A stretch of DNA of 18,874 bases from DATLYB01 sp964502525. GTDB taxonomy: Bacteria; Bacteroidota; Bacteroidia; Chitinophagales; CAIOSU01. A model generated the notes under the pieces. The model did not search any database, was not told the origin of the DNA, and worked only from the letters and a program-made list of their open reading frames with translations. Positions within the stretch are counted from its first letter, which is position 1. Each line of letters opens with the position of its first letter. The stretch is from NCBI GenBank assembly GCA_964502525.1, contig CAZCXH010000093.1:1-18874 (forward strand), written 5' to 3'. Positions 1-6,921 of the stretch are shown here, in pieces. Position numbers and translations under genes: made by a program.

Positions 1-173
1 CCGGTGAAATCATTGAAAACAATTGAATCAACATCGTAAATCACATAATGACCGATTTCGAGAGGATAGTAGTCATAGCCGTAGTCAATCTGGAAATCCT
101 CCGTTTCATTACAGCAGGAAAAGATGCAGATTGCCGCCATAAACAATCCCGCCACTTTGATTGTATGATTCAT
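1..173 (-). CDS. Lipoprotein, N-terminal part (runs off the left edge)
   Basis: The frame opens with ATG at 171-173 on the minus strand and stays open to base 1, giving 57 codons. It starts MNHTIKVAGLFMAAICIFSC, a short basic start, a hydrophobic stretch and a Cys at residue 20, which is a typical lipoprotein signal peptide. The mature part seen here is acidic and aromatic-rich (NETEDFQIDYGYDYYPLEIG). The 'YYPLEIGHYVIYDVDS' stretch resembles a group of Bacteroidota lipoproteins of unknown function; that is a recollection of style, not a search result. It begins 4 bases after the mnmA stop on the same strand, so the two are probably cotranscribed, although a functional link is not implied. The rest of the protein is outside the window. 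Confidence 0.8.
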   Translation of the reverse strand, partial: MNHTIKVAGLFMAAICIFSCCNETEDFQIDYGYDYYPLEIGHYVIYDVDSIVFNDFT

Positions 174-177
174 AATA

Positions 178-1281
178 CTAAGTTAACTCAAAACCGGATT
201 GGATGATTCCCCCGCCAATCACATCATCGCCTTCGTAAAACACCGCTGATTGACCGGGAGCAATTGCCCTGACTTTTGAATTGAACTCCACCCTTAAACG
301 ATCTTTTTCATTATAGATTTTGCTCATGGCGCCAATGTCGTTATAGCGAATAGTCGTTAACGCTTCCAATCCATCAGGCATTTCGGGATACTTCACCATG
401 TTGACTCTGCCAACATGCATTCCGTTGCGTCTCAGTTCATCTTCCGAACCAAGCACCACCGTGTTCGTTTCGGGAATAATTTCCGTCACATACAGCGGGT
501 CGCCCACCGCAACGCCCAATCCCCGCCTCTGCCCTATCGTGTAAAACGGATAGCCTTCATGCTGTCCAAGAACTTCGCCTGCTTGGTTTACGAAATTTCC
601 TCCCCGAACGTTTTCTTCCAGTCCCTTCACCCTTCTCTTCAAAAATCCGCGATAATCATTGTCGGGCACAAAGCAGATTTCATAGCTTTCGCTTTTGCTG
701 GCAAGTTCTTTATATCCCCAGTCTTCAGCCATCTTGCGTATTTCCTTCTTGCGCAGATCAGCCAGCGGAAAAATCGTCCTGCTCAGGCATTGCTGGCTCA
801 CTCCCCACAAAACATACGACTGGTCTTTGTCTTCATCCAACCCGCGGGAGATCACATACCTGCCGTTTTCTAACCTCAGCCGCGCATAATGGCCGGTTGC
901 AATGTATTTGCACCCCAGCGCATCCGCTCTCCGCAGCAATGCTTCCCACTTGATATGCGTGTTGCAAAGGACGCAGGGGTTGGGCGTTCGCCCTGCGAGG
1001 TATTCTTCAACAAAATTGTCAATCACGTAGTCACCGAATTCACTGCGGATATCAATGATGTAGTGGGGAAAACCGTAGTCCACCGCAACCTGCCTGGCGT
1101 CATTGATGGAGTCGAGGCTGCAGCATCCGGTTTCCTTCTTCGTGCCGCCTGAGTTCGCATAATCCCACGTTTTCATGGTGATTCCGACCACCTCATAGCC
1201 CTGCCGGTGCAGCAAAACAGCCGCAACGGTGGAGTCAATGCCACCGCTCATGGCGACCAGCGCCTTTTCTTTCTTTGCCAT
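178..1281 (-). CDS. mnmA: tRNA-specific 2-thiouridylase MnmA (TrmU)
   Basis: Cytoplasmic enzyme that adds sulfur to U34 of tRNA-Lys, -Glu and -Gln, using ATP to activate C2 of the uridine and taking sulfur from a relay protein. From ATG at 1281 the product has 367 residues, normal for the family. The PP-loop SGGIDST lies at residues 12-18. The loop TPNPCVLCN at 99-107 holds the expected catalytic Cys (C106), and SYEICFVPD carries the second, sulfur-accepting Cys (C203). The central 'YPFYTIGQRRGLG' and the C-terminal 'APGQSAVFYEGDDVIGGGII' are family signatures. A frame-extending TTG lies three codons upstream at 1288-1290, but the ATG is preferred because MAKKEKALVAMSGG is the usual short lead-in. 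The position three residues before C106, often Asp (NPDxLCN), is Cys here. Transcribed away from the fibre gene and probably together with the lipoprotein downstream. Confidence 0.97.
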   Translation of the reverse strand: MAKKEKALVAMSGGIDSTVAAVLLHRQGYEVVGITMKTWDYANSGGTKKETGCCSLDSINDARQVAVDYGFPHYIIDIRSEFGDYVIDNFVEEYLAGRTPNPCVLCNTHIKWEALLRRADALGCKYIATGHYARLRLENGRYVISRGLDEDKDQSYVLWGVSQQCLSRTIFPLADLRKKEIRKMAEDWGYKELASKSESYEICFVPDNDYRGFLKRRVKGLEENVRGGNFVNQAGEVLGQHEGYPFYTIGQRRGLGVAVGDPLYVTEIIPETNTVVLGSEDELRRNGMHVGRVNMVKYPEMPDGLEALTTIRYNDIGAMSKIYNEKDRLRVEFNSKVRAIAPGQSAVFYEGDDVIGGGIIQSGFELT

Positions 1282-1326
1282 TTGCAGCAAAATTAAGACT
1301 GCCTCCTGTCAGCACCTGTTGCCCAT

Positions 1327-1348
1327 CCGGGCGAATGCCGGTTTTTTT
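1327..1348 (+). terminator. Possible hairpin plus T-tract, plus-strand orientation
   Basis: A small GC-rich stem of CCGG(G)C / GCCGG with a GAAT loop is followed directly by seven T. The stem has a bulged G and only about five pairs. It lies in the spacer between the divergent mnmA and fibre genes, so there is no plus-strand gene for it to end. It could stop antisense or read-through transcription before the fibre promoter, or it may be fortuitous. Confidence 0.25.
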
Positions 1349-1487
1349 ATTGCAATTCAACGGAACTTCCGGACAGCAAGGATTTTTACGAAATATACGG
1401 AAATAAATTTAGTTATGATTTATTTCTTTTTTATCTTCCGATTCTATACCTTTAGGGTGAGTTACTTGACTACAAAGTTCCATTTCC

Positions 1488-4400
1488 ATGAAATTCGTAC
1501 AAGTTGTTATTCTTTCGCTCTTCGCTTTTTCTGCATGGAGCCAGGTGCCGCAAGGCATCAAATACCAGGCTATCGCCCGTGATAAAGAGGGCAATATCCT
1601 TGTGAACCGGCAGATAACCCTGCGCGCAAGCATCATAGACAGCGCCCAGGGAGGCGCGGTGGTTTATTCTGAACTGCACAAGTCCGGAACCAACCAATGG
1701 GGGTTATTCAACGTGAATGTCGGGCAGGGTGTCAATTCAACGGCAAGCTTCACCGCTATCAACTGGTCAACGGGGAAGAAGTGGATAAAGATTGATGTGG
1801 ACCTTGACGGTGGCTTCAATTTTTCACCTATGGGAATGACCGAACTGCTGTCCGTTCCTTACGCTCTTTTTGCCGGCAATTCGACCGGCAGCAGCGGTGG
1901 GAGCATTTCCAATGTAAGCTATGATCCCAACTCCAAACAATTGGTAATTACGGAATCAGGAGTGAATCATTCCGCGACCATCGCTGATGATTCCGACAAT
2001 TTATCGGATAATGCGCTCAATGATCTTTCGGATGTCAACGCAACTCCGCAGATCAGCCAGGTTTTAAAATGGAACGGCACGGAGTGGATCGCTGCTGACG
2101 ATGCTACCAATGACCAAACATTGTCTCTTGCCAATAATATCTTCTCTATTTCAGATGGAAATTCAATTGATCTGACGTCATATCTTGATAATACCGACAA
2201 CCAGATTTTGTCTTATGATTCTTCAACACATGTTCTGACTTTGCAAAATGGCGGAACGGTTGATTTATCCGCCCTTCTCAATGATGCGGATGCCGACCCG
2301 CAGAATGAATTGCAGGATCTGGTGCTGACCGGAAACCTGCTTTCGCTGACAAACAGCGGTGTGACCATTGCGCTTCCTTCGAATACCGGCAATGGAATCG
2401 TCAGCACGGTTGACAACGGAGACGGAACGCTGACTTTCATCTATTCCAACGGCTCCACTTTCACCACTTCCAACCTTACCGGTCCGCAGGGAATTCAGGG
2501 ACCACAGGGCGCTTCAGGCAACGGTATTGTCAGCGCCATTGACAACGGAAACGGCACATTTACTCTCAACTTCTCTGACGGCACGTCTTTCACCACTTCA
2601 AATCTAAACGGGCAGCAAGGACCCGTTGGAGCAACAGGCTCGCAGGGACCACAGGGCGACCCGGGCATTCAGGGACCCGCTGGTCCTCCCGGTCCGCAAG
2701 GTCAGCCGGGGACAGGGATAGCCACCACGATTGACAATGGCAACGGCACGTTCACGCTTAAATTTTCGGATGGAACTTCATTCACCACTTCTGATTTGAC
2801 AGGCGCGCAAGGTCAGAGTGGCGTTCAGGGAATACAAGGACCTGCAGGTCCTGCCGGAACAGGAATTGTCAATGCACTGGATAACGGCAACGGAACGTTC
2901 ACCATCAACTTTTCCGATGGCACCTCCTACACCACCTCGAATCTTACAGGACCACAAGGTCCTCAGGGCTTGCAGGGGTCGCAAGGAGATCCGGGACAGC
3001 AAGGACCTCCCGGGGCGCAGGGACCTGCCGGTGCAGGAATAATTAATACAATTGATAATGGAAACGGTACGCTTACTTTTAATTTTTCAGATGGAACATC
3101 CTTCACTACATCCAACCTGACAGGACCGCAAGGTCTAATTGGGGCAACAGGTCCCGCAGGGCCACAAGGCATCCAGGGCATTCAAGGGCCGCAGGGTGAT
3201 CCGGGCATTCAGGGTCCGGTTGGTCCTCAGGGACAGCAGGGTGCGACAGGTAGCGGCATAACAGCTACCATTGACAATGGCGATGGCACATTGACTTTCA
3301 ACTTTTCTGACGGAACATCCTTCACCACTTCCAACCTCACAGGCCCTCAAGGCCCTGTTGGACCAACGGGTTCCGCAGGCCCGCAAGGCATTCAGGGAAC
3401 CCAAGGCCTGCAAGGCGATCCGGGCATTCAGGGTCCGATTGGACCTCAGGGTCCGCAGGGTTCATCCGGTGTAAGCATTTCCGGCACCGTTGACAATGGC
3501 GATGGAACATTGACTTTCAACTTTTCTGACGGAACATCATTCACCACCTCCAATCTGACCGGACCGCAAGGTTCGGTTGGAGCAACAGGACCCGTTGGCC
3601 AGCAAGGCATCCAGGGCATTCAAGGACCGCAGGGTGATCCGGGCATTCAGGGTCCTGTTGGTCCGCAAGGATTGCAAGGCGCAACAGGCGCAGGAATCTC
3701 CTCCACCGTTGATAATGGCGATGGTACACTCACATTCAATTTTTCTGACGGAACATCATTCACCACCTCCAATCTGACGGGACCACAAGGCATTCAAGGA
3801 TCAACCGGCCCTCAGGGACCGCAGGGCTTGACCGGAGCGGGCATTATCGGCACCGTTGACAATGGCAACGGCACTTTGACTTTCAATTTTTCTGACGGCA
3901 CGTCTTTCACAACATCAAGCCTTACAGGACCGCAGGGTGATACCGGGGCGACCGGTCCGGTCGGACCGCAAGGTTTGCAGGGTGTTGCGGGTGTTGCCGG
4001 ACCTGCGGGCATTGACGGAAAAAACAGTCTTGCAAAAGTTACAGCAGAACCTTCTGGTTCCAACTGTGCCGAAGGCGGCACCAAAGTTGAAATCGGGATG
4101 GACGCTGACAACAATGGTGTTCTGGATGGCAGTGAAGCATCTCAAGCATTTTATCTCTGCAACGGTGCAACAGGAATTCAGGGACCTGCCGGACCGCAAG
4201 GTTTAACCGGACCACAGGGCGCACAAGGACCTGCCGGAGCAATTGGTCCCAGCGGCTTAAAGAGCCTTTTCAATTCAACCAATGAACCGGCAGGGGCGAA
4301 TTGCGCCACAGGCGGCAAAAAAATTCAGGTTGGCTTGGATGATAACAATGATAACCTCCTTGACGCAGGTGAAGTTGATAATACTTTTTATGTATGCCAT

Positions 4401-6098
4401 GGAGCGACAGGCGCTACCGGACCTCAGGGTCCTCAGGGAATTCAAGGGCTTCAGGGAATCCAGGGCCCAACCGGGGTAACGGGCTTAAAAAGCCTTATGA
4501 CCTCAACCAATGAATCAGCAGGCGTTAATTGCGCCACCGGAGGCAAGAGAATTCAGATTGGCGTTGATGATAATGATAATAGCGCGCTTGATGCCGCTGA
4601 AGTGGATCAGACATTTTATATATGCAATGGCGCTGCAGGAGCGACAGGCGCTCAAGGACCGCAGGGTGTTCAGGGTGTAGTGGGGCCGCAAGGACCGCAA
4701 GGGCTGACTGGCGCTGCCGGGGCAACAGGACCTCAGGGACCGCAAGGAATAACCGGACTAAAAAGCCTTGTGGCTTCCAATGTGGAAGCGGCAGGCGTCA
4801 ACTGCGCAACAGGCGGAAGAAGAATCCAGGTTGGCGTGGACGATGACAATGACAACGTGCTCGATCCATCTGAGGCAGATCAAACTTTTTATGTATGCAA
4901 CGGGGCCACCGGGGCTGCAGGCGCCCAGGGACCGCAGGGCGATCCGGCTTCAGATGACCAGACCCTCGCTTTCAATTCAGCCACCAGCCAGTTGTCAATT
5001 ACCGGAGGAAACTCGGTCAGCCTTTCCTCGTTGAACGATGACCAAACGCTTTCGTTTACTCCTTCAAACGGGCAACTCAGCATTCAAGGCGGGAACACCG
5101 TTGACCTCAGCGCTTTCTTTGATGACAAGAACTGGAAATTGACAGGAAATAATATTTATAATACGAATCTTGGCAATGTCGGTATCGGCACAATGTCGCC
5201 CAACACCAAGCTGCATGTTGCCGGAGCTGCATCTGCCGCTTTCATACCCTCCACATCATCGGCTCCACCGCCATCAGCCGGAAGCGTGATTTATGCCCTG
5301 AACAGCGCCAACACCTCCCAAACTTCTTATGGAATTTTTGGTGAAACCAGGTCTGACGATTTGGGTTCAGCAGGCGTTGCAGGCGTAAGCACCACCAGCG
5401 GCAGCCACGAAATCGGTGTGCTGGGTGACTATGGATTATGGGGTTCTGCCGTACATGCCCTCGGCTGGGCTGGCTCATGGATGCCGAGCCTGCAGGATTT
5501 TGGGGTGTGGGCATCCGTTGATTTTAATACCGGTGTTGCCGTTTATGCGAAAAATACCAATGCCGCTTCAACCGCTTATGGCATTTATTGCGAAGGAAAT
5601 TCCATCGTGGCAGGAGGCGTTAAATCCGCTTCAGTTCCCACTTCGCTCGGCAACCAGTTGCTCTATTGCATCGAAAGCCCTGAGATATGGTTTGAAGATT
5701 TTGGTCTGGGGCAATTGCTAAATGGTGAAACGACCATCACGCTCGATCCGCTCTTCCTTGAAACGGTGTTCATTGACGAAACCCATCCGATGCACGTCTT
5801 CATCACCGAGCAGGGGGAATGCAACGGGCTGTACGTGAATCCCGGCAAAACATCCTTTACGGTGAAAGAAAAAAACAACGGCAACTCGAATATCAAATTT
5901 TCATACCGCATTGCCGCCAAGCGCGCCAACTACCAGGATCACCGCTTCGGCATGGATCCCACGTTCGGCTATGAGGACACCCGCCCGAAATACGGTTACG
6001 TGCCGCCCTTCCCCACTGATCCGGCTGTTGTGAAGCAGCAGGTCGAGGAGGCGAAGAGGATGAAAGTGGAACTGTATGGGAAGATGAAAGGGAAATAG
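1488..6098 (+). CDS. Giant secreted collagen-like fibre protein with Cys/Ca-loop modules
   Basis: A 1536-residue exported protein. Residues 1-18 are a signal peptide ending at AWS-QV. Residues 19-130 (PQGIKYQAIARD ... LLSVPYALFAG) form the N-terminal domain common in Bacteroidota tail-fibre-like proteins. Residues 205-297 hold three beta-strand repeats of the form DQTLSLxxNxxSIxxGNSIDL. Residues 301-814 hold nine modules of the type IDNGNGTFTLNFSDGTSFTTSNLTG separated by Gly-X-Y runs rich in GPQ, GIQ and GPV. Residues 846-1140 hold four Cys-flanked EF-hand-like modules, again separated by Gly-X-Y. Residues 1157-1210 hold two more beta-strand repeats. Then come NVGIGTMSPNTKLHVAG (1230-1246) and a C-terminal domain with SPEIWFEDFG, CNGLYV and YRIAAKR. 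No classical type IX secretion tail is seen. Known for such proteins: trimeric Gly-X-Y rods at the cell surface. Inferred: an adhesive or structural surface fibre. Exact ligand and export route are unknown. Confidence 0.93.
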   Translation: MKFVQVVILSLFAFSAWSQVPQGIKYQAIARDKEGNILVNRQITLRASIIDSAQGGAVVYSELHKSGTNQWGLFNVNVGQGVNSTASFTAINWSTGKKWIKIDVDLDGGFNFSPMGMTELLSVPYALFAGNSTGSSGGSISNVSYDPNSKQLVITESGVNHSATIADDSDNLSDNALNDLSDVNATPQISQVLKWNGTEWIAADDATNDQTLSLANNIFSISDGNSIDLTSYLDNTDNQILSYDSSTHVLTLQNGGTVDLSALLNDADADPQNELQDLVLTGNLLSLTNSGVTIALPSNTGNGIVSTVDNGDGTLTFIYSNGSTFTTSNLTGPQGIQGPQGASGNGIVSAIDNGNGTFTLNFSDGTSFTTSNLNGQQGPVGATGSQGPQGDPGIQGPAGPPGPQGQPGTGIATTIDNGNGTFTLKFSDGTSFTTSDLTGAQGQSGVQGIQGPAGPAGTGIVNALDNGNGTFTINFSDGTSYTTSNLTGPQGPQGLQGSQGDPGQQGPPGAQGPAGAGIINTIDNGNGTLTFNFSDGTSFTTSNLTGPQGLIGATGPAGPQGIQGIQGPQGDPGIQGPVGPQGQQGATGSGITATIDNGDGTLTFNFSDGTSFTTSNLTGPQGPVGPTGSAGPQGIQGTQGLQGDPGIQGPIGPQGPQGSSGVSISGTVDNGDGTLTFNFSDGTSFTTSNLTGPQGSVGATGPVGQQGIQGIQGPQGDPGIQGPVGPQGLQGATGAGISSTVDNGDGTLTFNFSDGTSFTTSNLTGPQGIQGSTGPQGPQGLTGAGIIGTVDNGNGTLTFNFSDGTSFTTSSLTGPQGDTGATGPVGPQGLQGVAGVAGPAGIDGKNSLAKVTAEPSGSNCAEGGTKVEIGMDADNNGVLDGSEASQAFYLCNGATGIQGPAGPQGLTGPQGAQGPAGAIGPSGLKSLFNSTNEPAGANCATGGKKIQVGLDDNNDNLLDAGEVDNTFYVCHGATGATGPQGPQGIQGLQGIQGPTGVTGLKSLMTSTNESAGVNCATGGKRIQIGVDDNDNSALDAAEVDQTFYICNGAAGATGAQGPQGVQGVVGPQGPQGLTGAAGATGPQGPQGITGLKSLVASNVEAAGVNCATGGRRIQVGVDDDNDNVLDPSEADQTFYVCNGATGAAGAQGPQGDPASDDQTLAFNSATSQLSITGGNSVSLSSLNDDQTLSFTPSNGQLSIQGGNTVDLSAFFDDKNWKLTGNNIYNTNLGNVGIGTMSPNTKLHVAGAASAAFIPSTSSAPPPSAGSVIYALNSANTSQTSYGIFGETRSDDLGSAGVAGVSTTSGSHEIGVLGDYGLWGSAVHALGWAGSWMPSLQDFGVWASVDFNTGVAVYAKNTNAASTAYGIYCEGNSIVAGGVKSASVPTSLGNQLLYCIESPEIWFEDFGLGQLLNGETTITLDPLFLETVFIDETHPMHVFITEQGECNGLYVNPGKTSFTVKEKNNGNSNIKFSYRIAAKRANYQDHRFGMDPTFGYEDTRPKYGYVPPFPTDPAVVKQQVEEAKRMKVELYGKMKGK
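2112..2378 (+). repeat. Three beta-strand repeats before the collagen region (coding)
   Basis: Residues 209-231, 238-262 and 274-297 of the fibre protein share the pattern (D/N)Q-x-L-S-x-x-x-x-x-x-x-(S/T)-(I/L)-x-x-G-x-(S/T)-(I/V)-D-L. The first two are clear, while the third is more diverged (LQDLVLTGNLLSLTNSGVTI). The same motif returns twice at 4956-5117, after the collagen region, so the rod is bracketed by like elements. Such strands are common in trimeric beta-prism or beta-helix fibre segments. Confidence 0.75.
2388..3929 (+). repeat. Nine DNGxGT modules alternating with Gly-X-Y runs (coding)
   Basis: The Asp of the DNG motif falls at residues 309, 352, 416, 465, 523, 596, 669, 742 and 791 of the fibre protein. 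Each module is about 25 residues (G-I-x-x-T-I-D-N-G-x-G-T-L-T-F-N-F-S-D-G) ending in SFTTSNLTG, then a collagen-like Gly-X-Y run of variable length (spacings 43, 64, 49, 58, 73, 73, 73, 49). The Gly-X-Y triplets favour Gln and Ile in place of much of the Pro of animal collagen. All length differences are multiples of three, so the reading frame survives unit gain or loss. Confidence 0.93.
3054..3929 (+). repeat. 219-base tandem super-repeat inside the fibre gene
   Basis: Four consecutive DNG modules start at 3054, 3273, 3492 and 3711, exactly 219 bases (73 codons) apart. DNA similarity between units is high and patchy. A 62-base stretch from 3165 matches the one from 3603, two periods later, with two differences. 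The first 56 bases of the units at 3273 and 3492 also differ at only two places. The unit starting at 3711 keeps the period in its module but its Gly-X-Y run is shorter, since the next module comes after 49 residues. Confidence 0.9.
4023..4907 (+). repeat. Four Cys-flanked EF-hand-like modules (coding)
   Basis: Modules of about 50 residues, each introduced by SL-x-x-x-T-x-E-x-(A/S)-G-x-NC. Cys pairs are at residues 860/891, 939/970, 1015/1046 and 1106/1137, always 31 apart. Between them lies a 12-residue acidic loop matching the EF-hand pattern (residues 1, 3, 5, 8, 9, 12): DADNNGVLDGSE at 872-883, DDNNDNLLDAGE at 951-962, DDNDNSALDAAE at 1027-1038 and DDDNDNVLDPSE at 1118-1129. I recall similar modules as a Pfam domain of unknown function (DUF7151), but cannot check this here. 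Calcium binding and a disulfide per module are inferences. Confidence 0.85.
4956..5117 (+). repeat. Two beta-strand repeats after the collagen region (coding)
   Basis: Residues 1157-1182 (DQTLAFNSATSQLSITGGNS...) and 1185-1210 (DQTLSFTPSNGQLSIQGGNT...) of the fibre protein are clear copies of each other and of the strands at 209-262. They directly follow the last Gly-X-Y run and precede the C-terminal domain. Confidence 0.85.
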
Positions 6099-6151
6099 GT
6101 TCAAACTTTCTGGCTATTTTGCCTTCCCATACAACGGCTTCCTGATACAGC

Positions 6152-6607
6152 ATGGATTTATATTCAGAATTTTTCCGCATCATATCGGAATTCAGGAAAG
6201 AAAAAATCAAGTATGCAGTGGTAGGCGGAATAGCTCTGGCGTTTCATGATATTCCAAGATTCACACGGGATATAGATATCTTAGCATTGGCGGATGATGT
6301 AAGCAGGATCAGAGAGATCATGGGGAAATTGGGCTATTCAGAATCAACCGCCCCCTGGCGTTTCAGAAAAACAAAATTGACGATTCATCGCTTTGCTAAA
6401 ATAAAGGGAAAAGAACATATGCTGGTTGATGTTCTGGTTGGCAGCGAAACCCGTCACAAAAAAATTATTGAACAATCCCTTGATGCGGAATCGCGCAAAG
6501 GTCTTGTTCAGGTGGCTGGCCGCGATGATTTGATATGGATGAAATGTATAAGAAATTCGGATCAGGATAAGGTGGATATTAAACGGCTGAAGAATGACAA
6601 AGATTGA
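6152..6607 (+). CDS. MNT/AbiEii-type nucleotidyltransferase
   Basis: A 151-residue protein of the DNA polymerase beta-like nucleotidyltransferase fold. The family signature is clear: VVGGIALAFH at 23-32 (Gly-Gly of the nucleotide site), then TRDIDIL at 38-44 with the metal-binding Asp pair D40 and D42, and a likely third acidic residue D93 in MLVDVLVG. The C-terminal 'GRDDLIWMKCIRNSDQDKVDIKRL' resembles the (K/R)-x10-(D/K)-D-x2-D-I tail common in AbiEii-like and related proteins. Such proteins transfer nucleotides to RNA or protein and are often half of a toxin-antitoxin or phage-defence pair. The next reading frame begins inside its last codons (14-base overlap), suggesting translational coupling. 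I cannot tell whether this is a toxin, an antitoxin-modifying enzyme or a housekeeping remnant. Confidence 0.85.
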   Translation: MDLYSEFFRIISEFRKEKIKYAVVGGIALAFHDIPRFTRDIDILALADDVSRIREIMGKLGYSESTAPWRFRKTKLTIHRFAKIKGKEHMLVDVLVGSETRHKKIIEQSLDAESRKGLVQVAGRDDLIWMKCIRNSDQDKVDIKRLKNDKD

Positions 6608-6734
6608 AAAAACGCTGAAGGAACTGAGCGACCTCCATCGTTTCTACAATAAAATTTTAAAAATCAATCAACCGAAATCTCCCGCCCGGAGCAAACGAAA
6701 AGTATCGCGCAGGAGCAAACGCAAGCCTATTTAG
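6594..6734 (+). CDS. Small basic 46-residue protein coupled to the nucleotidyltransferase
   Basis: ATG at 6594-6596 lies inside the 3' end of the nucleotidyltransferase gene in another frame, and TAG at 6732-6734 ends it. The product begins MTKIEKTLKELSDLHRFYNK, a predicted amphipathic helix, and ends in a very basic tail with three Ser/Arg/Lys clusters (ARSKRK, SRRSKR, KPI). I do not recognise a family. The overlap of 14 bases is typical of translationally coupled pairs, and small partners of MNT-type nucleotidyltransferases are common, so a partner role is plausible. It may equally be the intact front end of a longer gene that decayed, because a second frame stays open directly downstream. 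Confidence 0.5.
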   Translation: MTKIEKTLKELSDLHRFYNKILKINQPKSPARSKRKVSRRSKRKPI

Positions 6735-6910
6735 ATTCCCAACTGACTTGGTTGGAATACTGCGCAATAGAGGCGACAACCCGGAAACTTGCAAACAGGC
6801 TTAAGAAAGATGGGCGAATTGCTTGCAGCAATAAAGACAATAAAAGCAATTGGCATTTCGAGACATTCATGATCGCTGCTAAACAGGCAAGGTTGCCGTG
6901 TCTGGTATAA
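6653..6910 (+). pseudogene. Start-less open frame, possible gene remnant
   Basis: Between stops at 6650-6652 and 6908-6910 this frame is open for 85 codons but has no ATG until near its end (6863 region). The translated part has ordinary protein composition, for example LDSQLTWLEYCAIEATTRK followed by LANRLKKDGRIACSNKDNK. It is offset from the 46-residue frame and overlaps its second half. It could be the tail of a gene whose start was lost, or the continuation of the 46-residue protein after a frameshift. No family is recognised, and chance openness is possible. Confidence 0.3.
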
Positions 6911-6921
6911 AATGGTTCCTC

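Noticed and set aside
415..1152. Plus-strand frames opposite mnmA
   Set aside because: They are antisense to a strongly conserved enzyme gene and show no domain motif of their own.
1288..1295. Bacteroidota -7 box TAATTTTG (minus strand) for mnmA
   Set aside because: It is a perfect match to TAnnTTTG, but it lies only seven bases before the ATG, would give an almost leaderless transcript, and has no -33 TTG at the expected distance.
1447..1454. -7 like box TACCTTTA upstream of the fibre gene
   Set aside because: It has one mismatch and the upstream region is a T-rich run without a defined -33 element, so a promoter call here would be guesswork.
2388..4946. CRISPR-like or satellite repeat array
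   Set aside because: The repeats are in-frame protein repeats of variable length with coding constraint and no repeat-spacer pattern of 24-40 bases.
2213..5083. Many long frames on the minus strand and in other plus frames across the fibre gene
   Set aside because: They mirror the Gly-X-Y codons, giving low-complexity proteins rich in Pro, Cys, Leu and Arg that simply repeat with the sense-strand repeats. None has an independent family motif.
6735..6921. A HicB antitoxin on the minus strand downstream of the HicA-like gene
   Set aside because: The minus frames there give a Leu/Ser-rich 50-residue product with none of the HicB pattern, such as the partial RNase H strand and the PELPGC-type motif.
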